From Planococcus sp. (in: firmicutes) (GTDB taxonomy: Bacteria; Bacillota; Bacilli; Bacillales_A; Planococcaceae), in assembly GCA_030147455.1 (NCBI GenBank), contig JASKZU010000110.1, positions 1 through 8,452 on the forward strand: DNA of 8,452 nt, given 5' to 3'. A program made the position numbers and the translations under genes. The notes under the pieces were generated by a model. That model saw nothing but the letters and a program-made list of their open reading frames with translations, was not told the DNA's origin and did not search any database. This document shows positions 1 to 6,453 of this stretch, one piece after another. Each line of letters opens with the position of its first letter. The stretch's first letter is position 1.

Positions 1-183
1 AATCAAGCACAATACGTATAAAGTCAGCTTAGCCAGCCACAGCGGCATCAATGTGAAAAAGCTGGAATACGGGTCTTTGATCATTTGTTTATGGCCTTTT
101 TGGTCTAACCGGTATGTGGAAAAAATACCGTAAATGCCGAATAACAGAAAGCATGCAGATACGAGAAGTTGAAGCCAGTTCAT
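1..183 (-). CDS. Small membrane protein, N-terminal part (3' end outside the window)
   Basis: The minus strand reads open from an ATG at 183 to the window edge, giving 61 codons with no stop. The peptide starts MNWLQLLVSACFLLFGIYGI, a hydrophobic segment at about residues 3-20. A polar stretch (TYRLDQKGHKQMIKDPYS, about 22-40) follows, then a second hydrophobic segment from about residue 41 to the cut. It is therefore probably an integral membrane protein with a short loop between two helices. The start is supported by an AAAGAGGTG ribosome binding site just upstream. An ECF-sigma-like promoter lies at 228-256, leaving a leader of about 36 nt. The gene is divergent from the kinase-like gene at 323. 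I do not recognise the family, and the missing C-terminus prevents a functional call. Confidence 0.72.
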   Translation of the reverse strand, partial: MNWLQLLVSACFLLFGIYGIFSTYRLDQKGHKQMIKDPYSSFFTLMPLWLAKLTLYVLCLI

Positions 184-227
184 TTTTGCACACACCTCTT
201 TCTTTTTTGCGAAACTATCTGTGCACT

Positions 228-256
228 TATACGGTCCTGACAAGTAGGAAGTTTCA
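228..256 (-). promoter_or_regulatory. Candidate ECF sigma (sigmaW/sigmaM-like) promoter for the membrane protein gene at 1-183
   Basis: On the minus strand the sequence reads TGAAAC (251-256), a 17-nt spacer, then CGTATA (228-233). This matches the Bacillus ECF pattern of a GAAAC -35 and a CGTA/CGTC -10; spacers are usually 16 nt for sigmaW and about 17 for sigmaM/X. It lies about 45 nt upstream of the ATG at 183, a normal distance. A TATAAG overlaps the -10 but has no sigmaA -35 at the right spacing. The match is seen in sequence; the sigma factor assignment is inference. Confidence 0.5.
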
Positions 257-322
257 TTTGTTGCGCAGATTGCTTTAGCACAGCGAATCCGTGTAAAGGT
301 GATTAGAAAAGGAGTGACGCTT

Positions 323-1000
323 ATGGAACAACATTGGCGCAAAGAAGCAGAGCAGTTAAAGGACATTCGCGTTGCCGCAAGCCCGGATAACGAACCGGTG
401 ACAATCATCGGAATCGCCGATGGGTTCCGCTGCATTGGCGTCGGGACGGACGCTGCAGTGTTTCAATCGTTAACAAGGCCAGAATATGCCTTTAAAATAT
501 ACGCGGAAGGCAAAACGGATAAGCTTGAAGCAGAAGCGGCAGTGTATGCGCAGATCGGCGAGGCTCCTTATTTTTCTCGTTGCTTCGGCAAGACCGACCA
601 TATACTTGTACTGAAATACGAAGCAGGGCCGACGTTGTTTGATTGTTTGCTGCAAGGCATTTATGTGCCGGAACAGGCAATTTTGGACGTGGAACAAGCG
701 CGTGAATTTATCCGGCAAATCGGATTGAACCCCCGTGATATTCATTTAAAGAACATCGTGCTGCAAGACGGACGGGCCAAGCTGATCGACGTGTCCGAAT
801 ATATCAAGCCCGGCAATGATTTTCGCTGGGAGCATTTGAAAAAAGCGTACACTGAGTACTACTCGCTGATCGACGGCAAACCGGTGCCATTTTGGCTGCT
901 CGACACGATCCGCAAATGGTATCACCAATGGCATCGCTACTCGGCTTCATTTGATGAATTCATGCGTATCGTGTTTAACCAGATAAGCTACTGGAAATAA
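323..1000 (+). CDS. Compact protein-kinase-like protein (Ser/Thr kinase fold)
   Basis: A 225-residue protein with the minimal motifs of the protein kinase superfamily: a glycine-rich loop GVGTDAAVF (39-47), a candidate ATP-binding lysine in YAFKIY (K58), a possible helix-C glutamate (E69 or E71), a catalytic loop RDIHLKN (D139, N144, correct five-residue spacing) and a metal-binding aspartate in KLIDV (D156) in place of DFG. There is no signal peptide or membrane segment, so it is probably cytosolic. It is shorter than canonical kinases (about 260 or more residues), and no APE-type activation segment is obvious, resembling the small kinase-like proteins of Bacillus (YrzF type, from memory) and RIO-like families. 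The substrate is unknown. I chose ATG 323 over GTG 299 because AAAAGGAG at 307-314 lies 8 nt before it. The gene is monocistronic and ends at a terminator shared with the convergent DUF2207 gene. Confidence 0.82.
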   Translation: MEQHWRKEAEQLKDIRVAASPDNEPVTIIGIADGFRCIGVGTDAAVFQSLTRPEYAFKIYAEGKTDKLEAEAAVYAQIGEAPYFSRCFGKTDHILVLKYEAGPTLFDCLLQGIYVPEQAILDVEQAREFIRQIGLNPRDIHLKNIVLQDGRAKLIDVSEYIKPGNDFRWEHLKKAYTEYYSLIDGKPVPFWLLDTIRKWYHQWHRYSASFDEFMRIVFNQISYWK

Positions 1001-1042
1001 AAAAGCGAAGGACAACGCTGCCGCGATGTCCTTCGCTTTTTT
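999..1042. terminator. Bidirectional intrinsic terminator between convergent genes
   Basis: A perfect 16-bp inverted repeat, AAAAAAGCGAAGGACA (999-1014) against TGTCCTTCGCTTTTTT (1027-1042), with a 12-nt loop. The A-tract on one side and T-tract on the other give a U-tailed hairpin in both directions. It starts within the kinase stop codon and ends 8 nt from the DUF2207 stop, so it should terminate both transcripts. Confidence 0.93.
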
Positions 1043-1050
1043 CTATGGAA

Positions 1051-2712
1051 TTAGAAAGCGCCTGATCCGCCGCCACCGCCGCCGACGCCTGTGCCCGATC
1101 CGACCGATCCGCTGCTCGCACTGGCACTGGTTGTCGTACCGGCCGAAACGAATACGGCCGTCATCAAGACAGGGTTCATCATAAAGCCCGTGCCGTTCGC
1201 TTCGCTTGCGGCTGAACTGAAGACAGCTGCTTTTCGTTCAGCGGCTTTCGGGTCGCTGCCGAGAAGAAAGGCATAAGCACGCTGTTTATCATCCGAGGAA
1301 AGCCGCTCCCATTGATCTGCCGGCAAGTTGGCCATCGCGGACTTTAAATGCTGCCATTCATAACGGATTTCGTGGCCGCTTCGAGTAATCGGCGAGTAGC
1401 CGACCGCAAATCCGAGCGCGAGCATCGCCAAAACAATGGCCGCCGCCATTCCTGCGAAAATTTCGTAGATGCCCAGATAGATGGCAAGGGCGGCCAATGC
1501 TGCACTCAAAATGCCGGCAGTCCAGCGCAGTAAGGGGTGTTTTTCGTAGAAGCCGTTTGTTTTGACTTCGTCATGGACGCTGTTTGTCCATTCGGAAATC
1601 GCTGCGTTGTAAGACTCGTGATTGGCTTCGTTTTTCGTATGCTGTTCCACTTGCTCGAGTGTGAATTCCTGGCCGTCGCCGATTTGGTCGAACAGCAACT
1701 CGATCAAAATTTGTTCGTGGGCGTGTGCAGTCTTGCGGTCGATCAATTCAAAGCGGTCTTCTGTCAGCTGCCGGATGTGGCCTTTTCGCATCAGGTCCAC
1801 CAAGGCAGCGGAAACGGTATTCGGCGAGAGAAACGACGAGTTTGCGAAGAATAACAGCGCCGGAATGCTCATGGATTCTTTCGGTACGAAAAATTCGTAT
1901 GGGGAGCGGTTCACGCTCCGCTTATGCTGGGCGGACCGCATCCAGCCAATCAGCCACATCAGGAAAACCACAAACCCAAATACAAGGGTCAATGGGATTC
2001 CAACTGATTTGGCGATTTGCTGATTGCGGACGAATGCAGCTGCTTCATCCGCAAGCTGCTGGCGGTCTTCTGCCAGCTCATCTCGAATCGTGGCGCTCTC
2101 AGCCGCAACATCCGGGAAGAGCTCTGGCTCAAATACCGCCCGGACATCAGCGGTTTCGCCTTCAGGAACTGTCCCTAAATCGAACAGGACCGTGCCGTCT
2201 TCTGTAATCTGTTCTGTTTCGTAAGCTTCGTCATAGCCAAGCGCTTCTGCTTCAGAAGCGGGAGCGGGCGGAATGACGGAAATCGTCAAGTCGCTGTATT
2301 CACTTTCGTTGCTGTCGTCAAAAAATGGCCAATAAAACTGCGCACCGTCGATATACTTTTCGACAGCCCCGACAATCTCATATGCGAGTTCGATTTGGAT
2401 CGTTTCGTCGCTGTTGCCGTTGCGGTAGATTTTATAAAGGCCATCTTCTTGTTCGACTTTCAACGCGCTGCCATTCTCAGACGCCGAAAAATTCTCGATG
2501 CGCGTGCCTTCTTTCGCAATCAAACTCCGTGTAATGCCTTCAAAATCATCATCAAACGCATACGTAAACTGCTCGGTTACATTCGCACTGCCGTCTTCAT
2601 TCAGCAAGGCATCGATCTTTACTTCCGTGATATCAAAATCGACCGCCAGGGCCTGTGTCGGCACAAGCAGCATGAAAACAAGCATCAACAAAATGATTGG
2701 TTTCCTTCCCAT
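1051..2712 (-). CDS. DUF2207 family predicted membrane protein
   Basis: A 553-residue protein. A signal peptide (1-23, hydrophobic core then ALA before VDFDI) leads into an extracytoplasmic beta-rich domain (about 24-200; 'ITEVKIDALLNEDGSANVTEQFTY'-like opening and a WPFF stretch near 128-131 typical of DUF2207). An acidic linker leads to a first membrane helix (238-257). A cytosolic segment follows whose part 281-330 looks like a small winged-helix-like repeat. Two more helices (about 397-415 and 417-439) precede a cytosolic tail ending in a Ser/Gly-rich stretch with GGGGGGSGAF. The domain order and glycine-rich end are characteristic of the family, whose biochemical function is unknown. The ATG at 2712 follows AAGAGGTGA (2719-2727) at 6 nt. 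Upstream is a sigmaW-like promoter, suggesting envelope-stress control. The gene appears monocistronic and converges with the kinase-like gene. Confidence 0.9.
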   Translation of the reverse strand: MGRKPIILLMLVFMLLVPTQALAVDFDITEVKIDALLNEDGSANVTEQFTYAFDDDFEGITRSLIAKEGTRIENFSASENGSALKVEQEDGLYKIYRNGNSDETIQIELAYEIVGAVEKYIDGAQFYWPFFDDSNESEYSDLTISVIPPAPASEAEALGYDEAYETEQITEDGTVLFDLGTVPEGETADVRAVFEPELFPDVAAESATIRDELAEDRQQLADEAAAFVRNQQIAKSVGIPLTLVFGFVVFLMWLIGWMRSAQHKRSVNRSPYEFFVPKESMSIPALLFFANSSFLSPNTVSAALVDLMRKGHIRQLTEDRFELIDRKTAHAHEQILIELLFDQIGDGQEFTLEQVEQHTKNEANHESYNAAISEWTNSVHDEVKTNGFYEKHPLLRWTAGILSAALAALAIYLGIYEIFAGMAAAIVLAMLALGFAVGYSPITRSGHEIRYEWQHLKSAMANLPADQWERLSSDDKQRAYAFLLGSDPKAAERKAAVFSSAASEANGTGFMMNPVLMTAVFVSAGTTTSASASSGSVGSGTGVGGGGGGSGAF

Positions 2713-2735
2713 CGCAAATCACCTCTTATTATAAG

Positions 2736-2763
2736 AATACGAATGAGGGGCGGGGAGGTTTCA
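2736..2763 (-). promoter_or_regulatory. Candidate sigmaW-type promoter for the DUF2207 gene
   Basis: On the minus strand TGAAAC (2758-2763) and CGTATT (2736-2741) are separated by exactly 16 nt, matching the published Bacillus sigmaW consensus TGAAAC-N16-CGTA. Transcription would begin near 2729, just ahead of the ribosome binding site at 2719-2727, leaving a leader of about 16 nt. A TATAAT is also present at 2728-2733, but it overlaps the ribosome binding site region and has no -35 box (TCCCCG), so a sigmaA promoter there is less likely. Confidence 0.62.
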
Positions 2764-2881
2764 ATTGCAAGGTTGTTATCAAACTCAGAAAGTAATCTGG
2801 TTCAGAACAAGTAGTAATGAAGAAAAGTTGTCAGGGTATCCATATACAGTAGAGCATGACTTGCTTTTTCTATGTTGCCTT

Positions 2882-2932
2882 AATACAGAAATGACTCACG
2901 ACGGCTAGGCCTTCATGAGTCATTTCTGTATT
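2882..2932. terminator. Long perfect hairpin, probable terminator of the DUF4236 gene
   Basis: A perfect 17-bp inverted repeat, AATACAGAAATGACTCA (2882-2898) and TGAGTCATTTCTGTATT (2916-2932), with a 17-nt loop. It begins about 40 nt past the DUF4236 stop codon on the minus strand. The tract after the stem is a weak terminator tail on either strand (TTTTAC on plus, AAGG on minus), so it may instead be an mRNA-stabilising 3' hairpin or a remnant of a palindromic repeat element. Confidence 0.6.
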
Positions 2933-2974
2933 TTACTTAAAGTAGATTGAGGAAAAGTATAAAAAATAATTAAC

Positions 2975-4060
2975 TTATGATATCTTTTCGACAGCAGAAA
3001 ATCCTTGTGTCTTCTTAAACTTCATATTATGTCTGAAGTTTACAAGTGAATCGGAGCAGTCGATAGCTTCGAAATTCAAAGTATTTAAAACGTCTTTGTC
3101 GAAGCAGACAGAGAGAATTGGAAGCGTCTCGGTATTCCCCGTAGATGTATCCAAAATATCATCCATTACATGTACGATGACTGTTTTGAATGGGAGAACT
3201 GCAAACATATCTCGGGCAATTCGTATTGAACAACTTGCTACGTAATCCTGCAAGATATCATAATATTTTGTTTTGGTCATTTCTTTTACCGATAATTTAC
3301 CGGTTTTGGTGAGCGACTTTTGTTGAGTAGGTATAACTTGTTTTGAGCGAATATTAAATTCGACTTCAATAGTATTGGGATCCTCAATGATGAATGTGAA
3401 GCCGCCTTCGGATTCTAATAAATTATCGAGAGGAGACAAGTCCTCAATCACTTGCAGATAGGCACTTGAATTTTTATTTAATACTTGATTTGCTAAATTA
3501 ATTGTCTGGCATAATTCAGTATATTCGGCAGTGTCTTGTTTTTTTGCTGTCATAACGTTTTCACGTAATTTTAGTTCTTCTTTTTCAGCAGTTTTAAATA
3601 TCTTTTGGATGAAATTTGGTTTAAATGATTCCAGCTTTTCAGTAGCCTGAGCTTCATAAATTCCGATTTCGCCTGAATGATGCGGATGCGTAGATTCGCT
3701 AATTGTTTGCCAATCTAATTGCTCATAACATTCTTTGTGGAGGGAATGCATTAATTCGATTTTGCTTTCGAAAACCTCAACATCGTAGCGAGCTTTTTCC
3801 AACTCTTGAGATTTAGCCAATTCTTTTTCTTGACGAAGCAATTCTTGTTTATTTTGCTTAGTCGCACTCCTACCGTTTTTTCCAGAACTAGTACTGGAAA
3901 TTCCTGTTCCTGGAATAGTTACGGTGGTTCTACTTTGACCACGCGAGTTTACCGAGTGACGCAGTCCTTTTACTCCAACGCTTGCGCCAACACTTTTGCT
4001 GGATACATTCATACGAACTCCCGGTGCTATTTTAAAGCTTTTCCTGAATTTCAATCCCAT
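2975..4060 (-). CDS. DUF4236 domain protein with coiled coil and uncharacterised C-terminal region
   Basis: A 361-residue protein. Residues 2-56 match the DUF4236 signature: GLKFRKSFKIAPGVRMNVS, then a Ser/Gly/Val-rich stretch and IPGTGISS. This compact beta module often sits at the N-terminus of otherwise diverse proteins. A Lys/Gln/Glu-rich probable coiled coil spans about 68-115. The rest is soluble mixed alpha/beta, including a hydrophobic segment RIARDMFAVLPF and a following beta stretch TVIVHVMDD. No signal peptide or transmembrane helix is visible and no catalytic motif is recognised, so the function is unknown. ATG 4060 is preferred to the TTG one codon upstream because GGGAG (4068-4072) lies 7 nt away. 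The gene is clearly AT-richer, with AT-ending codons, than the GC-richer genes on both sides, consistent with horizontal acquisition. It stands alone, with no co-oriented partner close enough for an operon. Confidence 0.82.
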   Translation of the reverse strand: MGLKFRKSFKIAPGVRMNVSSKSVGASVGVKGLRHSVNSRGQSRTTVTIPGTGISSTSSGKNGRSATKQNKQELLRQEKELAKSQELEKARYDVEVFESKIELMHSLHKECYEQLDWQTISESTHPHHSGEIGIYEAQATEKLESFKPNFIQKIFKTAEKEELKLRENVMTAKKQDTAEYTELCQTINLANQVLNKNSSAYLQVIEDLSPLDNLLESEGGFTFIIEDPNTIEVEFNIRSKQVIPTQQKSLTKTGKLSVKEMTKTKYYDILQDYVASCSIRIARDMFAVLPFKTVIVHVMDDILDTSTGNTETLPILSVCFDKDVLNTLNFEAIDCSDSLVNFRHNMKFKKTQGFSAVEKIS

Positions 4061-4162
4061 CAAATCACTCCCTTACCTTCAATTTTATCTAATTGATTTG
4101 TGGAAATAAATAGTAAAAGCAACTTCAGTATTAAAAAGGATTCTAACTGAGCAAGTCATTGC

Positions 4163-4903
4163 TTAAACAGTTCTATGCAATTCCGCGCGAATGCGTGAAA
4201 TATGCCGCTCCATCAATTGCTTGGCGAGTTCGCTGTTGCGGGCGGCGATGGCCAGGTAAATTTCTTCGTGTTCGCTATAGGTGTCCTGGAGGCGGCTGGC
4301 ATCGGTGAAGCGGTGCCTGCGGGTTGCGCGGATGTTGGCTTCCATACGTTTGGCGAGTGTGTCCATCAAATCAACGAGCAATTTGTTCTTGGTGGCGGAA
4401 GCGACTTGCAGGTGAAAGTCGAGATCGGCTTGCACGCCGAGTTCAGGATCTTCCGCCGCACCGGCCATTTGGTTCAAGACATCCCGGATGGCTTTCAGGT
4501 TTTCTTCTGTTGCGCGCTGTGCGGCGAGCGATGCGGCCTCTACTTCGAATGCCCGGCGCAGTTCGAGCATTTCATCGATCAATTCGATTTCTTTTTCCGT
4601 AATATGGCTGCCGAGTTCATGTCCGAGCCGGTCGCGCTTTGTTTGTGCCAAGAAATTCCCGCCGCCTTGACGGATGTCGATAACGCCTTTGCTGGCTAGA
4701 TTTTTCAGTGCTTCTCTGACTGAGTTGCGGCTGACGCCGAACAGTGCGGCCAAATCACGTTCAGAAGGAAGGCGGTCGCCAGGGGCCAGGTTTTGCTCCA
4801 GGCAGAGCACGCGAATCTGTTCCACAATCAGTTCGTAAGTTCGCTTTTTTGGATTTAACACAGGCTTCTCTCCCCGTAAGCGTTTGCTGTTTTTCTTTAT
4901 CAT
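4163..4903 (-). CDS. FadR/GlcC-type GntR family transcriptional regulator
   Basis: A 246-residue GntR-superfamily regulator. The winged helix-turn-helix spans about 20-87 (LAPGDRLPSERDLAALFGVS, then RNSVREALKNL and the wing RQGGGNF). The C-terminal all-helical FCD ligand-binding domain spans about 105-235. D160, H164, H212 and H234 fit the D-xxx-H...H...H metal-binding set of FCD domains, which commonly bind small carboxylates. Length is normal for the family (230-250). The gene is divergent from an FAD hydroxyacid oxidase and transporter, the layout of LldR, GlcC and LutR regulators, so it most likely represses that operon until a hydroxyacid inducer is present. A matching palindrome lies in the shared upstream region. 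ATG 4903 is preceded by AGGTG at about 6 nt. A TACAAT (4937-4942, minus) could be its -10, with only a poor -35. The exact ligand cannot be read from sequence. Confidence 0.92.
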   Translation of the reverse strand: MIKKNSKRLRGEKPVLNPKKRTYELIVEQIRVLCLEQNLAPGDRLPSERDLAALFGVSRNSVREALKNLASKGVIDIRQGGGNFLAQTKRDRLGHELGSHITEKEIELIDEMLELRRAFEVEAASLAAQRATEENLKAIRDVLNQMAGAAEDPELGVQADLDFHLQVASATKNKLLVDLMDTLAKRMEANIRATRRHRFTDASRLQDTYSEHEEIYLAIAARNSELAKQLMERHISRIRAELHRTV

Positions 4904-4937
4904 AACGCACCTGTCTAAAGCTGTCTGAAAAAGCGTA

Positions 4938-4965
4938 TTGTACTTTTCAGATTATTATGTATAAT
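4938..4965 (+). promoter_or_regulatory. SigmaA-type promoter of the oxidase-transporter operon
   Basis: TTGTAC (4938-4943) and a perfect TATAAT (4960-4965) are separated by 16 nt. The expected start near 4972 falls on the first bases of the palindrome at 4972-4988, leaving a leader of about 78 nt before the ATG at 5050. Confidence 0.68.
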
Positions 4966-4971
4966 TGGACT

Positions 4972-4988
4972 AATTGGTTGGACCAATT
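4972..4988. promoter_or_regulatory. Candidate operator for the divergent FadR-type regulator
   Basis: Perfect palindrome AATTGGT-TGG-ACCAATT, with 7-bp arms and a 3-bp centre. Its core TGGTTGGACCA (4975-4985) fits the operator consensus reported for FadR-subfamily GntR proteins, TNGTNNNACNA, at every fixed position. It covers the expected transcription start of the operon promoter, so binding should block RNA polymerase. It also lies about 70 bp upstream of the regulator's own start, allowing autoregulation. The motif is seen directly; which protein binds it is inference. Confidence 0.72.
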
Positions 4989-5049
4989 CCGAAGAACCGG
5001 CAAGTGCCCTCGGGATATCGGAAGAAGTGCAGAAAAGGAGCGGGTAAGC

Positions 5050-6453
5050 ATGGCTATCGAACAACAGGAAAGCGTCCTTCATAGTTTGAAGGAATATTTG
5101 ACAGCTGAACAAATCAGCGTGAACGAAACCATTAAGGAGCTTCACGGACGGGATGAATCCTACCACGAAATGAAACTGCCCGATATTGTCGTTTTCCCGG
5201 AAACGACCGAACAAGTATCGGCTGTAGTGAAAACAGCGGCGCAGTTCAACATTCCGATTATCCCCTTTGGCCTTGGGTCGAGCCTGGAGGGGCATGTTAT
5301 TCCTGAAAACGGCGGCATCACGATTGATTTTTCTTTAATGAACAAAGTTTTGAATGTGTCTGAAGAAGATTTTCTCGTGACAGTGCAGCCTGGTGTGACG
5401 CGAACGCAGCTCAACAAGGAACTGAAGAAATACGGATTGTTTTTCACAGTCGATCCAGGAGCGGATGCTACGCTTGGCGGCATGGCCGCAACAAACGCCA
5501 GCGGCACGACATCCGTGAAATATGGCGTCATGCGCGACCAAGTGCGTGATTTGGAAGTGGTCATGGCGGATGGCACAGTAATCCATACAGGGAACAAAGC
5601 GGCTAAATCTTCTTCTGGCCTTCATTTGAACGGCTTGTTTGTCGGCTCGGAAGGAACGCTAGGCTGCTTTACGGAAATGACGCTCCGCGTTTACGGCATT
5701 CCGGAATTTATCACAGCGGCGCGCGCATCGTTTCCGACGGTGAAAGACGCGGTCGAAGCTGTCGTATCAATTTTGCAGGCCGGTATTCCAATCGCACGTG
5801 TAGAGCTCGTGGACGAGCAGTCGATGCGTCAAGTCAATAGCTATAATGGGACAGATTATATTGAAAAGCCGACGCTGTTCTTGGAGTTTCATGGCAACGA
5901 AGCAGGGCTCCAGCAAGACGTTGAATTTATGCAAGAAATCGTCGAAGGACACGACTGCGAAGAAGTCGCTTTTGAAACCGACACGGCTGCACGCACGCTT
6001 CTGTGGGAAGCGCGCCATACATTGGCTTATGCGTATATCCACGGCTATGCCGGCAAAAAAATGATGGTTACCGATGTCTGCCTGCCGATTTCAGAACTCG
6101 CGGGAGCTGTCGGCCATGCGCGTGAAAATCTGGAGGCGCTCGGCTTGCCAGGAGGCATTGTCGGACATGTCGGCGACGGCAATTTCCATGCACTGATCAT
6201 GATGGACATGAACAACCCTGATGAAGTGGCTCGAGCACAGGAATTCAACGAGCGCATCGTCGTTTATGCGCTCGAGCGCGGCGGCACCTGCACGGGTGAG
6301 CACGGCGTCGGCGTCGGCAAGCAAAAATATCAGCAGCAGGAACACGGCGCGGCTTTGCTGGTGATGGAGAAAATCAAGGCGGCGCTCGATCCCAACAATT
6401 TACTAAATCCGGGTAAAAACATCCCGATGGAGAAAAAGGAGGCGGTTCAATGA
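5050..6453 (+). CDS. GlcD/D-LDH family FAD-dependent 2-hydroxyacid oxidase or dehydrogenase
   Basis: A 467-residue flavoprotein of the GlcD/LDHD family. The N-terminal PCMH-type FAD domain (about 43-220) has PFGLGSSLEGHV (72-83) and a DPGADATLGG...NASGTTS segment that binds the FAD pyrophosphate. The C-terminal FAD-oxidase domain has HVGDGNFH (H373, H380) and GEHGVG (E417, H418), the conserved histidine and glutamate sites for metal, substrate and catalysis. Such enzymes oxidise D-lactate, glycolate or related 2-hydroxy acids to 2-keto acids. There is no Fe-S (CCG) domain and no GlcE or GlcF next to it, so it is the single-subunit type; the electron acceptor is unknown. ATG 5050 is chosen over an upstream in-frame ATG at 4957 because AGGAG (5036-5040) lies 9 nt away and the upstream extension would cover the promoter -10 and operator. 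The stop overlaps the transporter start, indicating translational coupling. Confidence 0.9.
   Translation: MAIEQQESVLHSLKEYLTAEQISVNETIKELHGRDESYHEMKLPDIVVFPETTEQVSAVVKTAAQFNIPIIPFGLGSSLEGHVIPENGGITIDFSLMNKVLNVSEEDFLVTVQPGVTRTQLNKELKKYGLFFTVDPGADATLGGMAATNASGTTSVKYGVMRDQVRDLEVVMADGTVIHTGNKAAKSSSGLHLNGLFVGSEGTLGCFTEMTLRVYGIPEFITAARASFPTVKDAVEAVVSILQAGIPIARVELVDEQSMRQVNSYNGTDYIEKPTLFLEFHGNEAGLQQDVEFMQEIVEGHDCEEVAFETDTAARTLLWEARHTLAYAYIHGYAGKKMMVTDVCLPISELAGAVGHARENLEALGLPGGIVGHVGDGNFHALIMMDMNNPDEVARAQEFNERIVVYALERGGTCTGEHGVGVGKQKYQQQEHGAALLVMEKIKAALDPNNLLNPGKNIPMEKKEAVQ

Noticed and set aside
210..235. Plus-strand CGAAAC-N16-CGGT as an ECF promoter for the kinase-like gene
   Set aside because: Both boxes deviate from consensus, and it overlaps the better minus-strand candidate at 228-256.
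299..322. GTG 299 as start of the kinase-like protein
   Set aside because: The strong AAAAGGAG at 307-314 points to ATG 323, and this site would lie inside the coding sequence if GTG 299 were used.
1725..2207. Long plus-strand reading frame of about 160 codons antisense to DUF2207
   Set aside because: It lies wholly within a well-supported gene on the other strand, has no ribosome binding site and no recognisable domain; several similar frames there result from GC-rich codon bias.
4061..4063. TTG start one codon upstream for the DUF4236 protein
   Set aside because: ATG at 4060 gives the expected family opening MGLKFRKSFK and better ribosome binding site spacing.
4202..4699. Plus-strand reading frame of about 165 codons opposite the GntR regulator
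   Set aside because: It is the complement of a clear wHTH/FCD gene; the peptide is Cys/Phe/Gly-rich without domain character.
4957..5049. In-frame N-terminal extension of the oxidase from ATG 4957
   Set aside because: It would overlap the promoter -10 and the operator, has no ribosome binding site, and its peptide does not look like a family N-terminus; ATG 5050 has AGGAG at the right distance.
5160..5597. Minus-strand reading frames opposite the oxidase
   Set aside because: The oxidase motifs continue uninterrupted on the plus strand and no start signals support the antisense frames.
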